The notes beneath the pieces are model-generated. The model was not told where the DNA came from. It ran no database searches and saw nothing but the letters and a program-made list of their open reading frames with translations. Both the position numbers and the translations under genes were made by a program. Shown here in pieces: positions 51,451-59,272 of a DNA stretch of 64,000 nt (positions are counted from its first letter, which is position 1; every line of letters starts with the position of its first letter). Source of the DNA: Fredinandcohnia onubensis (GTDB taxonomy: Bacteria; Bacillota; Bacilli; Bacillales; Bacillaceae_L); the NCBI RefSeq assembly GCF_031181385.1, contig NZ_JAPSKV010000005.1, positions 62,001-126,000 on the forward strand. The letters run 5' to 3'.

Positions 51451-51641
51451 TCCCCTCGTTCCCGCCTAAGAAACGGAGTTGGAAGTATTTTCCTCACAGG
51501 AAGTAAGTCCTTTTCTAACGACTTTATAGTGTAAATATGAGTTTCTGCCTATGTTTATCTAAGGAATCCTACACTTATTAGAATTTTCCGAATGATATAA
51601 ACTTTATCTTGTACTATGAATCTAGTAAAAGGAGGCATTTC

Positions 51642-53043
51642 ATGAAAAAACTAGTAATATCGTTTGGACTTACTACAACACTTGCATTTGGGGCCATTGC
51701 AACACCTGCAGTATTCGCAAAACCAATCGAAGTGACGCAATCTCAGAAGGAGAAGTTCTTTGATCACAAGGTGATTAATCAACTAAATGTAGACAATATT
51801 TATAACAATATTGCATATCTTTCTGAAACACCGCGTGTTGCAGGGACTGAAGCAGAACACAACGCTGTTCAATACATAAAAGAACAATTCGAATCATATG
51901 GATATGAAACTGAAATTCAACCATTTACCTTCTATGGCTATACACCTCAAAGTTCAATTGAACTTTCGGTTAATGGCTATGATGGTACCCTCCAGCCAAG
52001 TTTCTTCACCTACACTGTAAATGGAAATGTCTCAGGGGAACTAGTTTATGCAGGATTAGGGACAGTCGCTGAACTTCAAGACACTGACCTTACTGGAAAA
52101 ATTGTGCTTATTCAGCGTGGCGAGATCTCGTTTGCGGAGAAAGTGTTAAATGCTGCTGAAAAAGGAGCTTTAGGAGTTTTTATTTTCAACAATACTTCAG
52201 GAGCTATAAATGGAACTCTTGGAGAAGCGAATGACAAGTATGTACCCTGCTGTTGCATTAACGAAAGCAGAGGGTGATGCACTGCATGAAGCACTTGTAA
52301 ATGGAGAGGTCCTTCATACTTCGCTCCAGGTTGAAGGCGCAAGAGCTGGTGAAAGCATTTCTCATAATGTAATTGCAACAAAAAAGCCAACAAATATGAA
52401 AAAAGATACAAATGATGTAATTGTTGTTGGTGCCCACCACGACTCCGTAGCAGGTGCACCGGGAGCAAATGACGATGCATCTGGTACCGCTATGACACTT
52501 GAGCTAGCTCGTGTATTTAAAGACATTCCTACAGATACCGAAATTCGTTTCATTACGTTTGGTGCTGAAGAAAATGGACTACTTGGCTCCGCACATTATG
52601 TGGCAAATCTACCTGAGGACGACCTCAATCGTATTATCGCAAACTTTAATTTAGATATGGTAGGAAGTCGTGATGCAGGTAACCTAACAATGGCGACACT
52701 TGATGGTAAACTAAATCTAGTAACTGAGCTTGCACAAGCATCAAGTACAAGATTGAATGGGGAACCTACTCCATTTTATGCTGGTGGTAGAAGTGACCAT
52801 GTTCCATTTGCAGAAGCTGGAATCCCTGCTGCATTATTCATTCATAGTCCATCAGAGCCTTGGTATCATACACCAGAAGACTCACTAGACAAAATTAGTA
52901 AGGAAAAACTCCAAGATGTTGCTGAAATCGTAGGTTCCGCCATCTATGATCAAGCCCGTTTTGACAATATGGGACCAAAACCTAAAAAAGGGCCTAAAGT
53001 GAAAGCAGACCCTGAGTTATATCATGAGCAGTCTTTAAAATAA
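51642..53043 (+). pseudogene. secreted M28 aminopeptidase with PA domain, one-base frameshift
   Basis: The gene codes for a signal peptide (MKKLVISFGLTTTLAFGAIA then ATPAVFA), an N-terminal region, a PA domain (LTGKIVLIQRGEISFAEKVLNAAEKGALGVFIFNN) and an M28 zinc peptidase domain (VVGAHHDSVAGAPGANDDASGTAM, FITFGAEENGLLGS, NFNLDMVGS, SDHVPFAEAGIPAALF, EPWYHTPEDSLDKIS). It resembles B. subtilis YwaD. The first frame goes off at GEANDKYVP after 52244; the second frame continues AVALTKAEGDAL. Removing one C from CCC at about 52245-52247 restores a 466-residue protein. SD AAAGGAGG. Lesion may be a homopolymer sequencing error. Confidence 0.88.
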
Positions 53044-53057
53044 GAAAGAATTATAAC

Positions 53058-53097
53058 AACAAGCAAGGCCATTTGGTCTTGCTTGTTCATTTTTCAG
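53058..53097 (+). terminator. terminator of the M28 aminopeptidase gene
   Basis: AACAAGCAAGGCC/GGTCTTGCTTGTT stem (13 bases, one wobble) followed by CATTTTTC. Confidence 0.85.
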
Positions 53098-53187
53098 TTA
53101 AGGAAAGATACTCCAAGAGACTTATTGAAAACAAGTCATACAAAATTCGCTCCCCTCATACCTTTTGTAGTAAAAGGAGGGATAAAA

Positions 53188-54504
53188 ATGTTAAACAGAG
53201 TGTCAGAACGCTTTTCACGTGTGATTCAGCGGTATTTGCCTGATGCGTTTGTAATTGCAGTGTTGATGACTTTGTTTGTGTTTGTCTTGGCCTTTTTTAC
53301 AGCTCCAGCTGATCCTGCTAATTTGTTTCAGTCGTATGGAGATGGATTTTGGACTTATTTAGCGTTTACGATGCAAATGGTGCTTTTGCTAATGACGGGG
53401 ATGGTCCTTGCTTCGGTTCCTTTTGTCCGGAGAGGTTTAGAGGCTATCTCAGCTAAAGCGAATACGGCAACAAAGGCGTATTTATTCACGTTCTTGATTT
53501 CTGCTGCTGCGTATTATATTAACTGGGGTCTCGCTGTTGTCGTCGGTGCCATCGTCGCTCGGGAAGTCGGAAAGAGGAATAAAAACGCTCACTTCCCACT
53601 TTTAGTCGCATGCGCCTATGCTCCTACTGTGCTTTATACAGCCGGGCTTTCCAGCTCAATCCTTCTAACAATCGCAACAGAAAATCATTTTCTTGCCGAT
53701 GTAATGGGAGTTATCCCAACCTCTGAAACCATTTTCCACCCGGGTACTGTAATCATTTTCTTTGCACTACTCATTACAATTCCTATTTTTATCCTATTAA
53801 TGGCTCCAAAAAAGAATATCATTCCTTATACAGCAAAAACGGAACCACCACAAGCAGAAGTTGTTACCAAAGAAGACAGTAATTCACCAGCCATTCGTTT
53901 AGAGAACACACCTATTTTGGGTATTTTAATTGGCTTAGTTGGTATCGTTTATGTGTTGCTACAATTTGCTAAAAGTGTGGATCTCAACTTGAACCTTATT
54001 AATATCTTATTTCTTTCATTAGGACTGCTTTTCCACCGTTCACTTGCGCAATATGGAAATGCATTTAAGGAAGCTGCCGGTTCTATTTCACCTATCATTC
54101 TACAATTTCCTTTCTATGCGGGGATTATCGCACTGCTCGGTAGCTCCGGACTTGCCGATACCATTATCAGGGGTATGACGTCCATTTCAAGCGCAGAATC
54201 ATTCGGAGTCTTTACGTATTGGACGGCTGGACTTGTCAATATCTTAGCTCCATCAGGCGGAGGTCAGTGGGCACTCCAAGGTCCACTTCAAGTACCTGCA
54301 GGGATGGAACTAGGCTCCGATCCTGCCGTGATCGCGATGGCAGTCGGCTGGGGAGATGCATGGACGAACCTCATCCAACCATTCTGGGCATTGCCAATCT
54401 TAAGTATTGTTGGCCTTCATATTCGACACATTATGGGCTATTGTATTTTACTAAGTGTGTGGATTGGGATTGTGACTTCGATATTGATTTATTTTGTGTA
54501 TTAA
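53188..54504 (+). CDS. atoE: AtoE-type short-chain fatty acid transporter
   Basis: The 438-residue membrane protein has the AtoE pattern: LNRVSERFSRVIQRYLPDAFVIAVLMTLFVF at the start, DGFWTYLAFTMQMVLLLMTGMVLA near residue 48, INWGLAVVVGAIVAREVGKR, and the C-terminal NILAPSGGGQWALQGPL with GWGDAWTNLIQPFWALP. Members import short-chain fatty acids such as acetoacetate or butyrate. The ATG at 53188 has AAAAGGAGG seven bases upstream; earlier in-frame codons lack an SD and overlap the terminator. Not near fatty acid degradation genes here. Confidence 0.87.
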   Translation: MLNRVSERFSRVIQRYLPDAFVIAVLMTLFVFVLAFFTAPADPANLFQSYGDGFWTYLAFTMQMVLLLMTGMVLASVPFVRRGLEAISAKANTATKAYLFTFLISAAAYYINWGLAVVVGAIVAREVGKRNKNAHFPLLVACAYAPTVLYTAGLSSSILLTIATENHFLADVMGVIPTSETIFHPGTVIIFFALLITIPIFILLMAPKKNIIPYTAKTEPPQAEVVTKEDSNSPAIRLENTPILGILIGLVGIVYVLLQFAKSVDLNLNLINILFLSLGLLFHRSLAQYGNAFKEAAGSISPIILQFPFYAGIIALLGSSGLADTIIRGMTSISSAESFGVFTYWTAGLVNILAPSGGGQWALQGPLQVPAGMELGSDPAVIAMAVGWGDAWTNLIQPFWALPILSIVGLHIRHIMGYCILLSVWIGIVTSILIYFVY

Positions 54505-54520
54505 GAGATTATAGAAATAA

Positions 54521-54555
54521 ATAAGGCGCAGACTCTAAGGAGATGCGCCGAAGTT
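54521..54555. terminator. hairpin between atoE and the Gfo gene
   Basis: GGCGCA/TGCGCC stem, 13-base loop, with outer AATAA/TTATT pairing; the minus side continues TTATTTATTTC. Placed between converging genes, so it may serve both. Confidence 0.6.
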
Positions 54556-54644
54556 ATTAATATGCAAATTAACACATTGGTTTAAATCCTTGCAAAGTGA
54601 TATCAAGAGCACATCGAGTCATATGTCTTCTAAGAGTTGGATCA

Positions 54645-54661
54645 TGTTAAACAATAGTGTT
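54645..54661 (+). repeat. 17-base match to the flank of the 12.8-kb palindromic element
   Basis: TGTTAAACAATAGTGTT is identical to 12787-12803, where it runs into the start of the 128-bp element. Here no element follows. Confidence 0.4.
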
Positions 54662-54674
54662 CTAATTCAAATTC

Positions 54675-55697
54675 CTATTTAAGATGAATAACCCTATTCT
54701 CCGCTCCTGAAAATGCAATTGCCTCAGCAATTTGCAAGGCTTCAACAGAATGTAGGAGAGGAGCTATAACAGATTCCTGCTTTTTTTCTATATTCATGAT
54801 AAAATGTTGTAATTCGTCTCTTATGGCACCACCAATCATGTCAATGCTCGTTGGCCATAGAGTAAAATCAGGGTGAATGACTTGCTCATCTGTCCATAGT
54901 TTAACTCCAGTATCTAATAAATTAAATTTAACAGTTCCAAGGTTTCCAATTAATTCTATTTCTGCATCAATAGTACCATCTAGCTCTAACGTTTCAGTAC
55001 AATTTTGCGGTGCATTTTTTGGAACACACCAAGAAGAATCTAGTGAAACAACTAATCCATTTTCAAAAGTTAAAACAGATGAAAATAAGTCAGGAAAGGC
55101 GAGATTGCTTAGTTTTCTTTCAACAGAATAGACAGTTTTACATTTACTTTCAGCATACCATAAAATTAAGTCAATATCGTGGATACCAGATTCATATACT
55201 GGATGTACCCTCTTTCCGAATTGTTGGAACCATTCTTTGCTAAAGTTTCGTTTTACGCGGATTTGCCCTAAGGTTCCTAATTGTTCTCTTTCTAATATTC
55301 GTTTTATTTTTATGTATGGTAATGCAAATCGACTAATATTCCCTACCATCACATTCTTGTTTTTCGTTTTTGCTAAATCGTAAATCTGTTCTGCTTCTTT
55401 TGTTGCAGTAGCTAATGGTTTTTCAACAAATACATGTTTATTATGCTTTAAAGAATCGAGCGCTAATTTGCCGTGCATATTCTCATCGGTAACAATATCA
55501 ATAACATCTACGTCCGAACGAATCAGGTCAAGCGGATCAGCATAATAATTTTTAATATGATAATCCTGTGCTACTTTTTTTACTAATTCCAAATCAATAT
55601 CCGCAATTGCAACAACTTCACAATTTGGTATTTGCTTAAAAACATTTAAATGCAATCTGCCAAAACGACCTACCCCTATTATCCCAATTTTAATCAT
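54675..55697 (-). CDS. Gfo/Idh/MocA family oxidoreductase (inositol dehydrogenase-like)
   Basis: A 340-residue NAD(P)-dependent dehydrogenase: Rossmann start IGIIGVGRFGRLHLNVFKQ, EKPLATATKEAEQIYDL with the catalytic lysine near residue 95, and the VYESGIHDIDLILWYAESK stretch near residue 170 with the active-site Asp-His type motif. Last gene of the permease-ALDH cluster, separated by a 13-bp hairpin. SD AGGAGGTGA. It probably oxidises a sugar, inositol or a derivative imported by the linked ABC transporter. Confidence 0.86.
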   Translation of the reverse strand: MIKIGIIGVGRFGRLHLNVFKQIPNCEVVAIADIDLELVKKVAQDYHIKNYYADPLDLIRSDVDVIDIVTDENMHGKLALDSLKHNKHVFVEKPLATATKEAEQIYDLAKTKNKNVMVGNISRFALPYIKIKRILEREQLGTLGQIRVKRNFSKEWFQQFGKRVHPVYESGIHDIDLILWYAESKCKTVYSVERKLSNLAFPDLFSSVLTFENGLVVSLDSSWCVPKNAPQNCTETLELDGTIDAEIELIGNLGTVKFNLLDTGVKLWTDEQVIHPDFTLWPTSIDMIGGAIRDELQHFIMNIEKKQESVIAPLLHSVEALQIAEAIAFSGAENRVIHLK

Positions 55698-55740
55698 ATC
55701 TTTGTCACCTCCTAGGATTTCACTGACAGTAATATGTTTT

Positions 55741-55775
55741 TATCACAAGCCTCCTATAATAAGAGGCTTGTGATA
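55741..55775 (-). other. intercistronic hairpin
   Basis: Perfect 13-bp stem TATCACAAGCCTC/GAGGCTTGTGATA, 9-base loop, between the permease stop and the Gfo SD. On the minus strand it is followed by AAAAAC, not by T, so it is not a normal terminator; it may set the mRNA 3' end or stabilise upstream message. Confidence 0.55.
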
Positions 55776-55783
55776 AGGATTAG

Positions 55784-56761
55784 TTAAGCTGGAACAGATT
55801 TAGTATTTATTTTTCCCCTGGAATATCTAATCCACGCATCCAAAGCTAAGGCTAGAATGATAATTCCGCCTTTAAATAAATCTAGGCTAGAAGAGTTCAC
55901 CCCAAACACTGTAAGCGCATAACTAATTAATGAGATAATTAATGCACCAACAATTGTTCCACTTATGGATCCTTTTCCACCATAAATACTCGTTCCACCT
56001 ATAACAGTAGCAGTTATCGCGTCTAGTAAAATACTAACTCCACCTATATTTGGGGACACTACAGAAACTCTTGATAAAAGAGTCATAGCAGTTAATGCAG
56101 TACAAACACCACTAAATATATAAATAAGAATTTGTTGTCTAGAAATCGATACACCTGATGATTCGGATGACTCAATACTACTTCCTAACCCATAAGTCCT
56201 AACACCAAAGCTTGTATACCGAATAATGATAAAAAAGAGTAATACAATTAATGTTGATGTTAAAAGGATATTAGGAAAAATCCAAGTACTACCAATTCCT
56301 ATGGAAGTTAGTAGTGGGTCTGTGATTATTAGCACCCCTGATGTAGCTAGAGAAAGTGTTACTCCTTGAATAATAGTCATTGAACCTAATGTTACAATAA
56401 AAGATTGGATCTTGAGTAATCCTACAAAAAATCCGTTAAAAAGACCAATTGCTATACCTGTTATTAGTGCCCCGAAAAAGGCTATAATTAAGGATTGACT
56501 TTTTGTAAGTATAGATGCAAAGACAAGTGAACAGATTCCCACTCCATACCCGGCGGATAAATCAATACCTCCTGAAATTAACACAACCATTGCTCCAATC
56601 GATAGAATACAAATGGGTGCTGCTTGTATAAGAATTTGAACTAAGTTTTGACTTGATACAATTCTCGGATCAATGATCGCAAACACAATCACTAGACTTA
56701 TAAGAAGGATGACGGGGGCAAAGTCTAACAATCTAGTCCAAACCACTTTTTTATTATTCAT
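55784..56761 (-). CDS. sugar-type ABC transporter permease (RbsC family)
   Basis: A 325-residue permease with the BPD_transp_2 pattern: SLVIVFAIIDPRIVSSQNLVQILIQAAPICILSIGAMVVLISGGIDLSAG, FIVTLGSMTIIQGVTLSLA and AITATVIGGTSIYGGKGSISGTIVGALI. It is the second permease of the cluster, likely the partner of the permease half of the fused permease-ATPase. Its start overlaps the ALDH stop by eight bases. No SD of its own is needed if coupled. Confidence 0.86.
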   Translation of the reverse strand: MNNKKVVWTRLLDFAPVILLISLVIVFAIIDPRIVSSQNLVQILIQAAPICILSIGAMVVLISGGIDLSAGYGVGICSLVFASILTKSQSLIIAFFGALITGIAIGLFNGFFVGLLKIQSFIVTLGSMTIIQGVTLSLATSGVLIITDPLLTSIGIGSTWIFPNILLTSTLIVLLFFIIIRYTSFGVRTYGLGSSIESSESSGVSISRQQILIYIFSGVCTALTAMTLLSRVSVVSPNIGGVSILLDAITATVIGGTSIYGGKGSISGTIVGALIISLISYALTVFGVNSSSLDLFKGGIIILALALDAWIRYSRGKINTKSVPA

Positions 56762-58205
56762 TATCTTGACCCGTCAAGCTCAGAATAACTGTACAGACCT
56801 CGCTCATTTCTTCTATTGAAGCCTTTCCCCCACTTCTACCTATTCCACTTGCGCTTCCTGAAGTTCCTCCTGCTGGTATTTGTGTTTCCCAATAGTTACC
56901 AGCCTCATTAATATGAACAAAACCAAATTTAAGACTTTCTGCTAATCTTAAACCTTTCTCTGTATTTTTCGTAAATACAGCTGAAGATAGTCTAAACGGA
57001 CTTGTTTCTATTAGCTCAGGTATTTCAGATTCATCTTTAAACCGAATCAAAGGGATGACTGGTCCGAAAGTTTCATCCGTGTTAATTTTCGCTTCTCTTG
57101 ATACATGATCAATGATAATAGGCTCTACATATAATGCTGTTGGCCATTTCGTATCATTATGTGAAGTTAATACCTTTGCTCCTTTAGAAATCGCATCCTC
57201 TACTTGAGTACGAACAGTATTTGCTACTATTACATTATGAACAGGTCCCATTGTTGTTGTTTCATCAAATGGATCGCCTAACACAACATCTTTTACCTTT
57301 TCTATCAATGCACTTGCTAATTTATCTGCTATTGCTTCATGAACTAAAACGCGCTCTGTTGAAGTACAAATTTGACCAGCATTTGAAAAACTGCCATTAA
57401 TTAATGCAGTTGCGGTTCTTTCTATATCTGCATCCTCTAATACAATTGTTGGACCATTTCCCCCCATCTCCAATAAACATGGCTTTGCACCAGCACGACA
57501 TGCAATTTTCTGTCCTGTTGGAGTACTACCTGTAAAACCAATAGCAGATGTTAATGGATGAACAACTAATGCATCCCCGACTAAAGGGCCTTCTCCGGTT
57601 ACTAGATTTAGAGCGCCGCTTGGAAGTCCTGATTCTTCAATACACTTCATAAATTCACTCGCAACTGCGGAAGCACTAGGAGCTGGAACCCAAACGATTG
57701 TATTTCCAGCCGCTAACCCTGGTGCCAAGTAATAGGAAGCAGCACAACCTAACGGGAAATTCCATGGAGTAATAACCCCATAAACTCCTCTTGGTCTTCT
57801 GTAAGCAAATGCCCTTTTATTTCGGTCTCTTGTTGGAATGATTTCTGAATTCATCCATTTAATTTGCTCAGCGGCTTCTCTAAATGCAGTTATTACTGCA
57901 CCGATTTCGCCAATAGCTTCAGTATGGTACGGTTTACCATGTTCTCGGGATAGCAATTCTGCTAGTGATTCTTTTCTTTTTTCAACATTATCGGCAATTT
58001 GATTTAAAATCTCCGCTCTCTCAAAAACTGTCATTTCTTCCATGTTTTTCGTCTTTCGATTTGCAGCATGAACAGCTCTATCAACGTCACTATATGTTCC
58101 TAATGGAATTTGGCCAATTATTTCACCTGATGAAGGGCTTATTACATCCCGGAATCTGCCATCACCTTTGTACCATTCACCATCAATATACATTGGAAAT
58201 TTCAT
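56754..58205 (-). CDS. aldehyde dehydrogenase family protein
   Basis: A 483-residue NAD(P)-dependent ALDH. Seen are VITPWNFPLGCAASYYLAPGLAAGNTIVW near residue 140, GFTGSTPTGQKIACRAG, ELGG-type LLEMGGNGPTIVL with the catalytic Glu, and NAGQICTSTERVLV with the nucleophile Cys near residue 278. It converts an aldehyde of a sugar-derived intermediate into an acid. A paralogue starts beyond 64000. SD GGAGGTAA upstream of ATG. Confidence 0.9.
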   Translation of the reverse strand: MKFPMYIDGEWYKGDGRFRDVISPSSGEIIGQIPLGTYSDVDRAVHAANRKTKNMEEMTVFERAEILNQIADNVEKRKESLAELLSREHGKPYHTEAIGEIGAVITAFREAAEQIKWMNSEIIPTRDRNKRAFAYRRPRGVYGVITPWNFPLGCAASYYLAPGLAAGNTIVWVPAPSASAVASEFMKCIEESGLPSGALNLVTGEGPLVGDALVVHPLTSAIGFTGSTPTGQKIACRAGAKPCLLEMGGNGPTIVLEDADIERTATALINGSFSNAGQICTSTERVLVHEAIADKLASALIEKVKDVVLGDPFDETTTMGPVHNVIVANTVRTQVEDAISKGAKVLTSHNDTKWPTALYVEPIIIDHVSREAKINTDETFGPVIPLIRFKDESEIPELIETSPFRLSSAVFTKNTEKGLRLAESLKFGFVHINEAGNYWETQIPAGGTSGSASGIGRSGGKASIEEMSEVCTVILSLTGQDNE

Positions 58206-58228
58206 GATTTACCTCCAACTAAGCTAGA

Positions 58229-59260
58229 TTATTTTACGTTCTCCACTATAGGTTTTTCAACTTCTACAAGTTGATTAGTTTCTACAGATTTGAGAATGGC
58301 ATCATTTAAAGCAACTGCCTGCATAGCTTCTTCAACACTAATAACAAAATCCTTCCCATCTCTAACTGAAGTTACAAAGCTTAATACTTCATCTTTTAAA
58401 TCTCCGGCTATTTTCCCATGAACTTCTGGCCAATGCATTGTATCTGGCAGTATAAATCCAGATGGCTTCAAAATGTGTAAACCATGGTCAGATGTATCAA
58501 TTTTCACAACACCTTTTGTGCCAATTATTTCTATTGAAGCATTAATTCCAGATGGCATATAGTCAGGAAGAGCCCAACTAACCCCAAGGGTCCCAATTGT
58601 TCCATCTTCATATTCTAAGTTTGCAAAAATAGCATCCTCAGATTCAACACCATGTTCTGGCATTACTTTGGAAACTGAACGAGCAAATACATTTTTTACT
58701 TTTTTATTTGTTACCCACTGTATTGCATCTACGTCATGTATACCAAGGTAGAACATGACAGAACTTTTGCCGTTCATTCTTATTCCCACATCGCGTAATG
58801 AAAATCTCTTTGCAGATACATGTACCACATCACCAATGTCACCATTACGAATAGTTCTAGCTGCTTCAGCATAACGGCCATCAAATCGCATAATATGAGC
58901 GATCATAAGTCTACCGCCACCTTCTTTTTCAGCTTCCGCTATTTTTCTAGCTCCTTCTAATGTATCTGCCATTGGTTTTTCAAGAAGAACTGATTTACCT
59001 GCTCTTAATATTTTCGAAGTAACATCTACATGTAATCTATCTGGTAAGGCAACTGTGTATGCATCTGCAATATCATTTTCTAATGCTTCTTCAATGTATT
59101 GAATATAGTTTGTATTCAATTGCTTAGCAAGAGATCTACCTAATTCTTCATTTATATCGATGACTGCTATAAGATCCGCAGAGTCACATTCTGCTAGTGT
59201 TTTAGCATGTAACCGTCCCATAAAACCTGCTCCTACTACTGCCACTTTTAATCTTTTCAA
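58229..59260 (-). CDS. Gfo/Idh/MocA family oxidoreductase
   Basis: The 343-residue dehydrogenase has VAVVGAGFMGRLHAKTLAE at the start, LEKPMADTLEGARKIAE near residue 95 with the conserved Lys, and FYLGIHDVDAIQWVTNKKV near residue 168. The TTG at 59258-59260 is chosen because AAGGAG stands eight bases before it; a GTG at 59269 falls inside that SD. It lies between the fused ABC gene and the ALDH gene. It may act in sequence with the Gfo enzyme at 54.7-55.7 kb. Confidence 0.87.
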   Translation of the reverse strand: MKRLKVAVVGAGFMGRLHAKTLAECDSADLIAVIDINEELGRSLAKQLNTNYIQYIEEALENDIADAYTVALPDRLHVDVTSKILRAGKSVLLEKPMADTLEGARKIAEAEKEGGGRLMIAHIMRFDGRYAEAARTIRNGDIGDVVHVSAKRFSLRDVGIRMNGKSSVMFYLGIHDVDAIQWVTNKKVKNVFARSVSKVMPEHGVESEDAIFANLEYEDGTIGTLGVSWALPDYMPSGINASIEIIGTKGVVKIDTSDHGLHILKPSGFILPDTMHWPEVHGKIAGDLKDEVLSFVTSVRDGKDFVISVEEAMQAVALNDAILKSVETNQLVEVEKPIVENVK

Positions 59261-59272
59261 ATTAATCACTCC

